DNA of 64,000 nt from JAPOXR01 sp963662395 (GTDB lineage: Bacteria; Pseudomonadota; Alphaproteobacteria; Rhodobacterales; Rhodobacteraceae), in the NCBI GenBank assembly GCA_963662395.1, contig OY759511.1, positions 682,001-746,000 on the forward strand, given 5' to 3'. The notes under the pieces are model-generated. The model was not told where the DNA came from and made no database searches. It was given only the letters and a program-made list of their open reading frames with translations. The position numbers and the translations under genes are program-made. Shown here in pieces: positions 47,714 through 54,907 of this stretch (position 1 is its first letter; the number at the start of each line of letters is the position of its first letter).

Positions 47714-48749
47714 TAGAGTCTTGCTGACAACCGAAGACCCCTGCGCCAATTTGAAAGCACCGCGACGAACGAGGCCAGTGCCTCTCTCCACAACAGCCCT
47801 CTTGGCTGCAGCAAGGTCTTCGGCCACGCGAGGAACTTCGTCGTGGAGGAAATCGACAAACTTACCTGTTTTTTCCCGGGCTGACGACCTGGCTGCAGCT
47901 GCAGCCTGCTTCCAAATTTTTCCTGTTATCTTTTCCTGTTCCTGAAATGCTTGCCGGATTCGGTCCAACTCCCGCTGTTCTTCCTCACTCACCCGTCCAT
48001 CAGCTGCGATCAATTCCTCAAGAAACTCGTCAATGTTGAGAGTGATGGCCGGGAAATTGCAATCGCGATTTTCCTTGCACAATCCGGCGAATGCCCTTGC
48101 AACATCCGCAGTCTCGAAACCCGGGAGGTTTTCTTCTGCATATTCTAGCCCCAAATCGACATACTCCTGTTTGTAACCCCAGGATTCTGCAAAATACTCG
48201 CGCATTCTCTGCCTCTCGGCGTCATGGCATTCACCGTCCGCGTGGGACACTTTCAGCACAAGGGGGGCCATCACGTCGAACAGTGACGCAGCCAACATAT
48301 CTATTGGTGAATTGATGAAGTCCGGTATGACCTCAACCGGCCCCGCCATTTTCCTAGTGAGCTTCCTTGTGCTCGCGACGCCCAGCCCCGCCGCCGCCGC
48401 ACCGACAATGACCCAGCCGACAGGCGTGACAGCTGTTCCCAGACCCAAAAGCCCCAGAATCCCTCCGGTCGGGAAAAAAGCGCCCGCAACAACCGATGAC
48501 GAGGCAACCGCACCGCCTCCAATCCCAGCGATAGCGGTTACCAACGAATTGTCGGCAATTTTCAGCAGCTTGGTACTGTCATAGGCGTCTTCGCCTATCC
48601 CCAACATGGACTTGAAAGCCCGGTCATCCTCGATAACGCCATCGATGGACAGCGATTCGACGCGTTCCTTCCAACTGGCACCATCGCACCGGTTTGACAG
48701 ATCCGGCTGAGCAACTCCGGGCGATTGTTCGTCTTGAGGATGCAAGGTG

Positions 48750-49229
48750 CTACACCGTCTTCAGCTTATCGAATTCAGCAATGCTTTCCTGCACCGCAGA
48801 CCTCAAGGCGGCGTCCCTGATGTCCTGAAAGGCACCCACTGTAAGGCCCACCGACATGGCCAATGGCATGATGATTGGCCCGAGCACCAAACCGATAATC
48901 GGAATGGAACCGGCCAGCACTCCGATCAAGGCGCCAATTACGAGTCCGGTCGTCGCCATAGGACATTTGCGTGTCAGAAACAGCGCAATTTCAAGAATCT
49001 TGCGGCCGATCCTGATGACAATATCGCCTGCCATGATTGTCTTTTTGGCAATCGCATGCAGTATTCTCTTGGCATCGGCTTTCAGTGGCAACCGATTTAT
49101 CCAGCGCTGCAAATCCCGATCCGAAACATCAAATGAGTTGAAGAAATCGGAGGTGAGGGGCTCGTCGACGCCAGGTGCTTCACCTGAGAATCTCTCTCCG
49201 GTTTCCCGATCATGCGCTTCAATCCTCAT
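48750..49229 (-). CDS. Membrane protein upstream of TerB-like gene
   Basis: A 159-residue protein: a polar N-terminus (MRIEAHDRETGERFSG), a basic helix (PLKADAKRILHAIAKKT), then two glycine-rich hydrophobic segments (residues about 100-140: TTGLVIGALIGVLAGSIPII). No named family. It is the first complete gene of the composite transposon's cargo and is followed 4 bp later by the TerB-like gene, with which it shares the Gly-rich membrane style. ATG 49229 is chosen since longer upstream codons run into the IS256 end. Confidence 0.6.
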   Translation of the reverse strand: MRIEAHDRETGERFSGEAPGVDEPLTSDFFNSFDVSDRDLQRWINRLPLKADAKRILHAIAKKTIMAGDIVIRIGRKILEIALFLTRKCPMATTGLVIGALIGVLAGSIPIIGLVLGPIIMPLAMSVGLTVGAFQDIRDAALRSAVQESIAEFDKLKTV

Positions 49230-49327
49230 CAGGTATTCCCCCCTTCTGCAATGGTCCCTGCCAAGATACGCAGGGGATGTCCCGACCAATGTTGAAACAA
49301 GGCTCGGTCAGCGCCGCCGTTTGATCA

Positions 49328-50094
49328 TTATGCCGCCCGTGCTTGCTGGTCAATGTCGGTGGTTTCTGCATCTTCCCCGTGACGACGCTCCAGTGCGGCC
49401 GCCAGGATAGGCAGCTGCCGACAGGTCCTGAGGCACCGCATACCGGCCCCGGCCTCTAGCATGCCGGCCCCGGTCCAGCGCAGCGCCATCCTGGCTCCCT
49501 GCCATCGCTTGACGTTGCGACAGGTCTGCCGAACCACCGAGTGGGCACTCTCGATCATGTTGGTCGTCGCCAGTGAGCGTCTGAGCTTCGGTGGCAATCC
49601 AAGCCTGCTCACGGTGAGGATCTCGCCGAGGCCCTCGAGTATGGGGAAGGAGACACAAGGTGCTTCCTGCTCAAGCCGCCTGGCAAGGTTCTCGAGGAGC
49701 TTCTCCGCCCTGCCCGCGTCATCAGGCTCCCGGGCCTGGCGAAGCGCCTGGCACGGGCTGGCATGCAGACGCCCGGGCAGGCGATCGATGATGTTTCTTC
49801 TCTTGTGGACTCGGCAGCGCTGGATGGCGGTGTCGGCCCCGAAGGTCCGCCTGGACGGCCGCACTCAATGCCTTGGCACCATCGAGGACGAACAGGCGCC
49901 ACACGGACGGGTCCAGACCCCGTTCGTTCAAATTGTCCAGGAGTGCCTACACCGCGTGGCCGGCCTCCCGGCCCTGCCTTCCACCACGCCAGAGGGGTGC
50001 TTGTTGCCGCCCGCATCGACACCGATGGCGCCGACCATCAGGAGATTGTCGGTCATGTGCATGCCGCCCTGTTGCATGACCAGCAGGCAAGCCC
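49328..50094 (-). pseudogene. IS256 transposase, C-terminal part
   Basis: The C-terminal half of the mutator-type transposase: VWRLFVLDGAKALSAAV in one frame, then after a frameshift near 49860 IQRCRVHKRRNIIDRLPGR and LATTNMIESAHSVVRQT, ending DIDQQARAA. It is separated from its N-terminal half (61412-61953) by the nested elements. Confidence 0.75.
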
Positions 50095-50127
50095 TACCGA
50101 GTAGTCACATATTGACGCAGCAATGTG

Positions 50128-50567
50128 TCATGTTTTCTGTCTCAATGCGTGTTTGCGACCTTCCCTGAACCCGGTTTCGAATCCGGTCCGGCGTCCGATT
50201 CGGTGACCCGGTGAGGCACTGGTGAGACGGGTTTGCCCATGCCACATGATCTGATGACCGGGATCGGGATCGTGCTTGCGGTTGCGATAGCCGCCAGGGT
50301 GGGCCACCAGGCTTGCGGCATCGCCGAGTCTTTCCGGTGCTGACAGGCCGTGCTGGCGGGCATGGTCGCTCAGGAAGTCGAGTTCGTGATCGGCGAACAT
50401 CAGGTGGGGCTCGCAGTCGGGCACCTGGCGTCCGAGCAGGGTCATGACCATGATGCGCCAGGCGATGACGGCATTGATGGCGATGGCCCGCTGCAGCCGC
50501 TCGGCGGTGCGGAACAGCAGATGCTCCACCCGGCAGCCGGATTTGAGCACACGGAAGAAGTCCTCGA
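50128..50567 (-). pseudogene. DruA-transposase 1, C-terminal part
   Basis: Reads FRVLKSGCRVEHLLFRTAER and AIAINAVIAWRIMVMTLLGR, the helical C-terminus of IS50-like transposases with the last Lys of the YREK signature. Joined to the middle part across the GAAGTCCTCGA repeat, it restores RRWRIEDFFRVLKSGC without a gap. Element 1's transposase is therefore fully reconstructable. Confidence 0.75.
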
Positions 50568-50826
50568 AACAATAAACAAAATACCCATGAAGTCCTTACA
50601 GGGACAATTGCCCCCGTCAGACCGAATTCCCAATCCCTGGCAGGATTGAGGAGGTGGTGGAGCCACCACGGGCAAGATGAGCGGACAGGACATTCTGAAG
50701 AACCTGCCGGAGCAACATCGCCAGTGTTGGGTTGCAGGGTAGTTCGGTGTTCAGTAGCCAGTTTGTCACGGATTGCATCGGGTGCTGATTGGCTGGAAGC
50801 CGGAAGTATCCGCAACACCCTCTCTC

Positions 50827-50907
50827 TTTCCCGGCAGCGCTGACAGCAGCGTGTTTCCCGGTAGCATGGCGGATGCCTGCTTTCCCGGCAGCATTGTCCC
50901 GGTTGCC
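50827..50907. repeat. Three 27-bp-spaced subterminal repeats
   Basis: TTTCCCGGCAGC, TTTCCCGGTAGC and TTTCCCGGCAGC start at 50827, 50854 and 50881, exactly 27 bp apart, about 100 bp inside the left end. The same core occurs as an inverted pair at the right end (54692-54731). Arrays like this are transposase-binding sites in Tn7- and Mu-type elements; that role here is inference. Confidence 0.7.
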
Positions 50908-51004
50908 GGTTTTCGGGGTTGATTTGCCCGCACCTGCCGGTTGATTACGGATCTGGCGGGGGCGTTCGGCCTTCCGGCAGCGCCGGCGAGACCCGGCGCG
51001 AGGT

Positions 51005-51682
51005 GTGACATTCCGGAAAGAGGCGGCCCGTGCGGTCATCGACCCCGCCGGGCCGGTAGCCGTGCAACTCGATTGGAATCTGTCGCTGTCCGGCGAGGAC
51101 TGCGTTACCACGCAAGCCTGGCGGGAAGCAAAGCTTGATTGCTGCCCGGCCCATCCCGATGGCGGCTGCAGTTTTGCCCGCCATGGCAGCTACCTGCGCA
51201 AGACCCGCCGGGGGGATGCCCGCATTCCCCGCTGGTACTGCCGGGAGGCCCACCGGACATGGTCACTGCCGGCCCGCTGCTTTGCCGCCCGCCTGCCGGG
51301 CACGCTGGACGAGCTCGAGACGGCGGCGCTGGCGGTGGAGACGGCGGAGAGCCTGCGGGCAGCGGCCGAGGCCGCCCGTCCCGGCCATGCGGTGAGCGAT
51401 GCCGGCAATCGCCGCTGGATCGGATACCGGCGCGACCTGGTCGCCGCCGGCCTGACGACACTCATCACCCTGTTGCCGGATCTGCTGGCCGGCTGCACGC
51501 CATCGGTTACCGAACTCGGGGCCCGTCCCGGCACCGACCGGCTCCTCTTCGATTTGCGCGGTCATGCGGGTCCGCATCTCCAGCATCCGGAACCTCCGCC
51601 GGGCTTTGCGGTCCGGATTGATCCGGCACCGGTTTCGAATCCGGCAATCCGACACAAGTCAGGACCTGACCCGCCGGGCTGA
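51005..51682 (+). CDS. DUF6431-like zinc-binding protein
   Basis: A 225-residue protein. After a variable N-terminus there is a Cys/His-rich region (CCPAHPDGGCSFARHGSY) leading into RIPRWYCREAHRTWSLPARC, the DUF6431 pattern found beside integrase-type transposases. The C-terminal half is helical and overlaps the upstream part of the transposase frame. It is probably a DNA-binding accessory factor for end recognition or targeting, which is inference. The GTG at 51005 is the only good start. Confidence 0.65.
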   Translation: MTFRKEAARAVIDPAGPVAVQLDWNLSLSGEDCVTTQAWREAKLDCCPAHPDGGCSFARHGSYLRKTRRGDARIPRWYCREAHRTWSLPARCFAARLPGTLDELETAALAVETAESLRAAAEAARPGHAVSDAGNRRWIGYRRDLVAAGLTTLITLLPDLLAGCTPSVTELGARPGTDRLLFDLRGHAGPHLQHPEPPPGFAVRIDPAPVSNPAIRHKSGPDPPG

Positions 51683-51725
51683 GCGGCACCATGCCTGTCC
51701 GAGGTGGCGGAAAGGGAGACCAGGC

Positions 51726-53000
51726 ATGGACCAGATGCGCGAAAAGCACCGGATTGAGGTGGCGATGTTCCGATACCGGGTCATCGCCCCCCTTCCTGAC
51801 CTCGCCGGGACGGCGCGGATGGCCGGGACGCGCCGTCTTGCCGGCAAGCCGTGGGTAATTCCCGGCACCAGCCGCACCCGGATTGCCGAGGGCACGATCC
51901 TGCACTGGCTGCGCAATTGGCGGCGCGGCGGCCTCGATGCTCTCAAGCCCGGCCGGCGCCGTGACCGCGGCAGGTCCCGGCGCCTCGGGGTCGGCGCGGC
52001 CGAGCTGCTGATCGCCATCCGCAGGGAACATCCCGGTCTCTCGGTGCGGGACGTGATCGCACGGGCCGGGAAGCAGGACGAAGCCCCGGGCCCGATCCCG
52101 CTTTCATCCACCTGCCGCCTGTTCCATGCCGAGGGGCTGATGGATCCGGTGCAGGCGCCGCAGGACCTCCGGCGCTTTGCCCATCTTCATGCCGGCGACC
52201 TCTGGCAATCCGATGTGATGCACGGCCCGAAATGCGGCGATGGCAGGCGGCGGCGCAAGACCTGCATGATCGTCATCATCGATGATGCGACCCGCATCGT
52301 GCCCTGGTCGGCCTTTGCCTTCCCGGAAGGTGTGGCCGAGTTCCTGCCGGTGTTCCGGCAGGCCCTGCTGCGGCGGGCGATCCCGAAGAAACCCTACACC
52401 GACAATGGCAGTGCCTACCGCTCCCGGCGCCTCGAGCTCGTTTGCGCCCGTCTCGGTGTGGCCCTGATCCATGCACGGCCATGCAGGCCCCGGGGAAAAG
52501 GTAAATGTGAGCGCCATATACGCACTGTCAGACAACGCTTCCTGCCGGGCCTGGAGCCGGCCGACACCGCCAGCCTCGATGTCCTCGATCGCCGCCTGGC
52601 GGCCTGGGTGGAAGGCGAATATCACCATCGCCCCCACCGCGGTCTCGAAGGCATGACCCCGGCCGATGCCTGGGCCGCCAGGGCCCGGGATGTCCGCCTC
52701 GTCGATGGCAGCATCGATCCTGACGACCTGTTCCTCGAGGAGGCGGTGCGCAAGGTCGGCAAGGACCGGGTGGTCAGCCTGCGAAACCGGCTCTACGAGG
52801 TGGGTGCCGGCCTGGTCGGGCAGAAGGTGACCCTGCGCTTCGATCCGGCAGCCCCGCCGGGCCGTCCGATCATCGTGGTGACCGATGACGGGGATGCCGG
52901 GCAGGCCTGGCCGCTCGACCCGGGTACAAATGCCAGGGTGAAGCGCGGCCACGCCATCTCCTTCTCCAGTATCGGCAATGATGGCGGGGAGGAGGGCTGA
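51726..53000 (+). CDS. DDE transposase (rve / Mu-type)
   Basis: A 424-residue transposase. An N-terminal helix-turn-helix region (TILHWLRNWRRGGLDALKPG) precedes a retroviral-type integrase core with catalytic Asp in LWQSDVMHGP, Asp in YTDNGSAYRS and Glu in RGKGKCERHIRTVR. A beta-rich C-terminal domain (LRNRLYEVGAGLVGQKVTLRFDP) matches the Mu-transposase C domain. Preferred start is ATG 51726, since upstream codons overlap the DUF6431 gene. It performs strand cutting and joining, with the following ATPase as activator. Confidence 0.88.
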   Translation: MDQMREKHRIEVAMFRYRVIAPLPDLAGTARMAGTRRLAGKPWVIPGTSRTRIAEGTILHWLRNWRRGGLDALKPGRRRDRGRSRRLGVGAAELLIAIRREHPGLSVRDVIARAGKQDEAPGPIPLSSTCRLFHAEGLMDPVQAPQDLRRFAHLHAGDLWQSDVMHGPKCGDGRRRRKTCMIVIIDDATRIVPWSAFAFPEGVAEFLPVFRQALLRRAIPKKPYTDNGSAYRSRRLELVCARLGVALIHARPCRPRGKGKCERHIRTVRQRFLPGLEPADTASLDVLDRRLAAWVEGEYHHRPHRGLEGMTPADAWAARARDVRLVDGSIDPDDLFLEEAVRKVGKDRVVSLRNRLYEVGAGLVGQKVTLRFDPAAPPGRPIIVVTDDGDAGQAWPLDPGTNARVKRGHAISFSSIGNDGGEEG

Positions 53001-53003
53001 GCC

Positions 53004-53783
53004 ATGTACCGTCAATCCTTCTCGCTCGCCCGCCGGCCCTTCGAAAGCGACATCCCGTCCGACCAGCTGTTCCAGGGCCAGGCCGCCACCGAGGCGCAGG
53101 CACGCCTCGGCCTCCTGGCCGGCGAGGCCGGCTCCGGCAAGACCACCGCCTGCCGGCGCTTCGCCGACAGCCTTGCCCGCGGCCTCTGCCGGATCATCTA
53201 CCTGCCGCTCGGCGCCGTCACGCCGCTCGAGGCCATGAACAGCATCGCCGCCGGGCCCGGGCTTGCCCCCGGACAGTCCCGCCACATGGTCGGGCGCGCC
53301 ATCGCCGGCGAATTGTCGCGCCTGGCCGGTGGCCGGCAGACACCGGTGCCGATCATCGACGAGGCCCGTCTCCTGCCGAATGCGGTGCTCGAGGATTTGC
53401 GCCTGCTCACCAGTTTCGAAATCGATTCCGGGCAGCGCTTCTGCCTGCTGCCGACCGGGCTGACCGGGCTCAGGCGGCGGCTGGCAATGGGTGTCGACGA
53501 ATCCCTTGCCCAGCGCCTGGTGGTGCGCCACCACATGGACGGGCTGGCGGCAGAGGAGATCGGGCCCTGGATCGAGCACCGGCTTCGCCTGGCCGGCGCT
53601 GCCGACATCCCGCTCTTCGAAACGAATGCCATCGCCGCCATCGTGCAGACCGCCCGCGGCCTGCCGCGCCGGGTGGGCCAGATTGCCCATGATGCACTGG
53701 CGGCCGCTGCCGCCGGCAAGGACCGGCAGGTCACCGAGAACCACGTCGCCCGGGCAGTGGACGAACTCAACCTCAAGACATGA
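53004..53783 (+). CDS. ExeA/TniB-like AAA+ ATPase
   Basis: A 259-residue AAA+ ATPase. Walker A is LLAGEAGSGKTTACRRF, Walker B is TPVPIIDEARLLP, and a lid region is seen around EEIGPWIEHRLRLAG. It starts 4 bp after the transposase and overlaps the next gene by ATGA. Such ATPases (IstB, TniB, TnsC, MuB) choose the target and activate the transposase. The closest sequence style is ExeA. All key residues appear intact. Confidence 0.88.
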   Translation: MYRQSFSLARRPFESDIPSDQLFQGQAATEAQARLGLLAGEAGSGKTTACRRFADSLARGLCRIIYLPLGAVTPLEAMNSIAAGPGLAPGQSRHMVGRAIAGELSRLAGGRQTPVPIIDEARLLPNAVLEDLRLLTSFEIDSGQRFCLLPTGLTGLRRRLAMGVDESLAQRLVVRHHMDGLAAEEIGPWIEHRLRLAGAADIPLFETNAIAAIVQTARGLPRRVGQIAHDALAAAAAGKDRQVTENHVARAVDELNLKT

Positions 53784-54652
53784 ACAGGCGGCAGGATGAC
53801 TGGAGCCGGCTGCGGCAATTGCCGCTCCGGCAGGTCGCCGCCAGGCTCGGCTACCGGTGCGATCCGCGCGACCGCAGCCGCTTCCGGCGCGAGGGATCGA
53901 TCCTCAGCATCACCGGCGAGAAGTTCTGCGATCACCGGCAGGGCTGTGGCGGTGGCGGTGCCATCGATCTGGTCATCCATGCCGAAGGGACAAGCTTCCC
54001 GGAGGCGGTGAAGCGCCTCCGGCAGCCGGCAGGGGAGCTGGTGCCGGAGAAGGCGGCGGCACCCGGCCGGGAACTGGTTCTGCCACCGCCGGCAGATTCC
54101 GCATGGCCGGCCATCCGCCGCCGGCTCACCCGGGAGCGGGCCCTGCCAGCCGATCTGGTGGCGGCGCTGGGCCGGCGCGGCCTGGTTTATGCCGATGCCC
54201 GCGGCAGCGCGGTCTTCCTTGCCACCGACCGGCACCGGAAGCCGGCCGGCGCCGAATGCTGTGGAACCGCCTGCATTCCGGGCAGGAAGCGGTTCCGGGG
54301 AATGGCGCCCGGCTCGCGCAAGGACCGCGGCAGCTTCCGGATCGGCGGCGGGCCCGCTACCGTGGATACGCTGTTCATTGCCGGGAGCGCCATCGACGCG
54401 CTCTCGGCATTTGCCATGCCCGGATCCTGCAGAACCGGATGCGTCTTCCTCTCGACCTGCGGCACCGCCAGCCGGCTGCCCGCATGGGCCGAGGCCTGGA
54501 AGCCGGCGCGCATCATCTGCGGATTCGATGCCGATGCGGCCGGCGACGAGGCTGCAGGCCGGCTGGCGGCAAGTGACCGGCGCGTCAGCCGGATCCGGCC
54601 GGCCGGCGGAAAGGACTGGAACGCAATCCTCGTGGCGCGCCGCCGGGAATAG
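53780..54652 (+). CDS. Zinc-finger/Toprim primase-like protein
   Basis: A 290-residue protein resembling phage/plasmid primase-type proteins. The N-terminal zinc-finger-like region ends in EKFCDHRQGCGGGGAIDLVI, as in DnaG-like CHC2 and DUF3991 proteins. The Toprim domain has LFIAGSAIDALSAFA and the acidic IICGFDADAAGDEAA. The catalytic Glu normally found before SAID (ES-AID) is replaced by Gly (GSAID), so nucleotidyl transfer may be impaired. It overlaps the ATPase gene by ATGA, making it an integral part of the transposon operon, which is unusual for such elements. Confidence 0.8.
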   Translation: MNRRQDDWSRLRQLPLRQVAARLGYRCDPRDRSRFRREGSILSITGEKFCDHRQGCGGGGAIDLVIHAEGTSFPEAVKRLRQPAGELVPEKAAAPGRELVLPPPADSAWPAIRRRLTRERALPADLVAALGRRGLVYADARGSAVFLATDRHRKPAGAECCGTACIPGRKRFRGMAPGSRKDRGSFRIGGGPATVDTLFIAGSAIDALSAFAMPGSCRTGCVFLSTCGTASRLPAWAEAWKPARIICGFDADAAGDEAAGRLAASDRRVSRIRPAGGKDWNAILVARRRE

Positions 54653-54691
54653 ACCGCGCGCACGCGGACCGGCCGCACCGCCGGTTCATTC

Positions 54692-54731
54692 TTCCCGGCA
54701 GCCAGGTCCTTCCGGCCCTGGCTGCCGGGAA
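54692..54731. terminator. Perfect hairpin at transposon right end
   Basis: TTCCCGGCAGCCAGG and CCTGGCTGCCGGGAA form a perfect 15-bp stem around a 10-nt loop, 40 bp after the primase-like stop. It may end the operon, but it also contains the TTCCCGGCAGC core of the left-end repeats in both orientations, so it may be a transposase-binding site. GGAAACCGGCCGCC occurs twice between it and the terminus. Confidence 0.6.
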
Positions 54732-54907
54732 CGGAAACCGGCCGCCGTCATCCCGGAGAAATCAAGGCAGCGCGCAACGGAATCCCGGTCCGGAGCCGAA
54801 ACAATCAGGAAACCGGCCGCCGAGGCACTCTGGAATCCAACACCAGCGGCTGGAGCTGAGATTGGCGCAGATGATCCTGTCCCGTCTTCGGCAGCAGGAT
54901 CAGGACA

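Larger units (their letters stand above)
46804..48745 (-). pseudogene. TerB-like domain protein, split by IS5
   Basis: From ATG 48745 the frame runs as a glycine-rich, membrane-prone region (residues about 75-140: AIAGIGGGAVASSSVV, GLLGLGTAVTPVGWVIVG) and then a TerB-like all-helical domain (KVSHADGECHDAERQRMREYF, IAADGRVSEEEQREL). The IS5 copy sits after SVVSKTL. Removing the 869-bp element plus one TA restores an open frame ending ADFAENPDRSSE and a TAA at 46804, giving a 356-residue protein. The break thus removes only ten native residues and may not abolish function. It is 4 bp from the upstream membrane-protein gene. Confidence 0.75.
50725..54842 (+). mobile_element. Four-gene transposon with primase-like gene, copy 1
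   Basis: 4118 bp with inverted ends TGTTGGGTTGCAGGGT and (inverse of right end) TGTTGGATTCCAGAGT, beginning TG and ending CA like IS21 and Mu-type elements. CCAG is duplicated at 50721-50724 and 54843-54846. It carries four plus-strand genes: a DUF6431 protein, a DDE transposase, an ExeA/TniB-like ATPase and a zinc-finger/Toprim protein. All frames are intact. A second copy's right end (63454-64000) matches wherever I compared it, indicating recent activity. Confidence 0.85.

Noticed and set aside
50105..50818. 237-codon minus-strand frame as a separate gene
   Set aside because: It runs across the junctions of the DruA element, the serine element and the primase transposon; the real coding content is the transposase C-terminal part in another frame.
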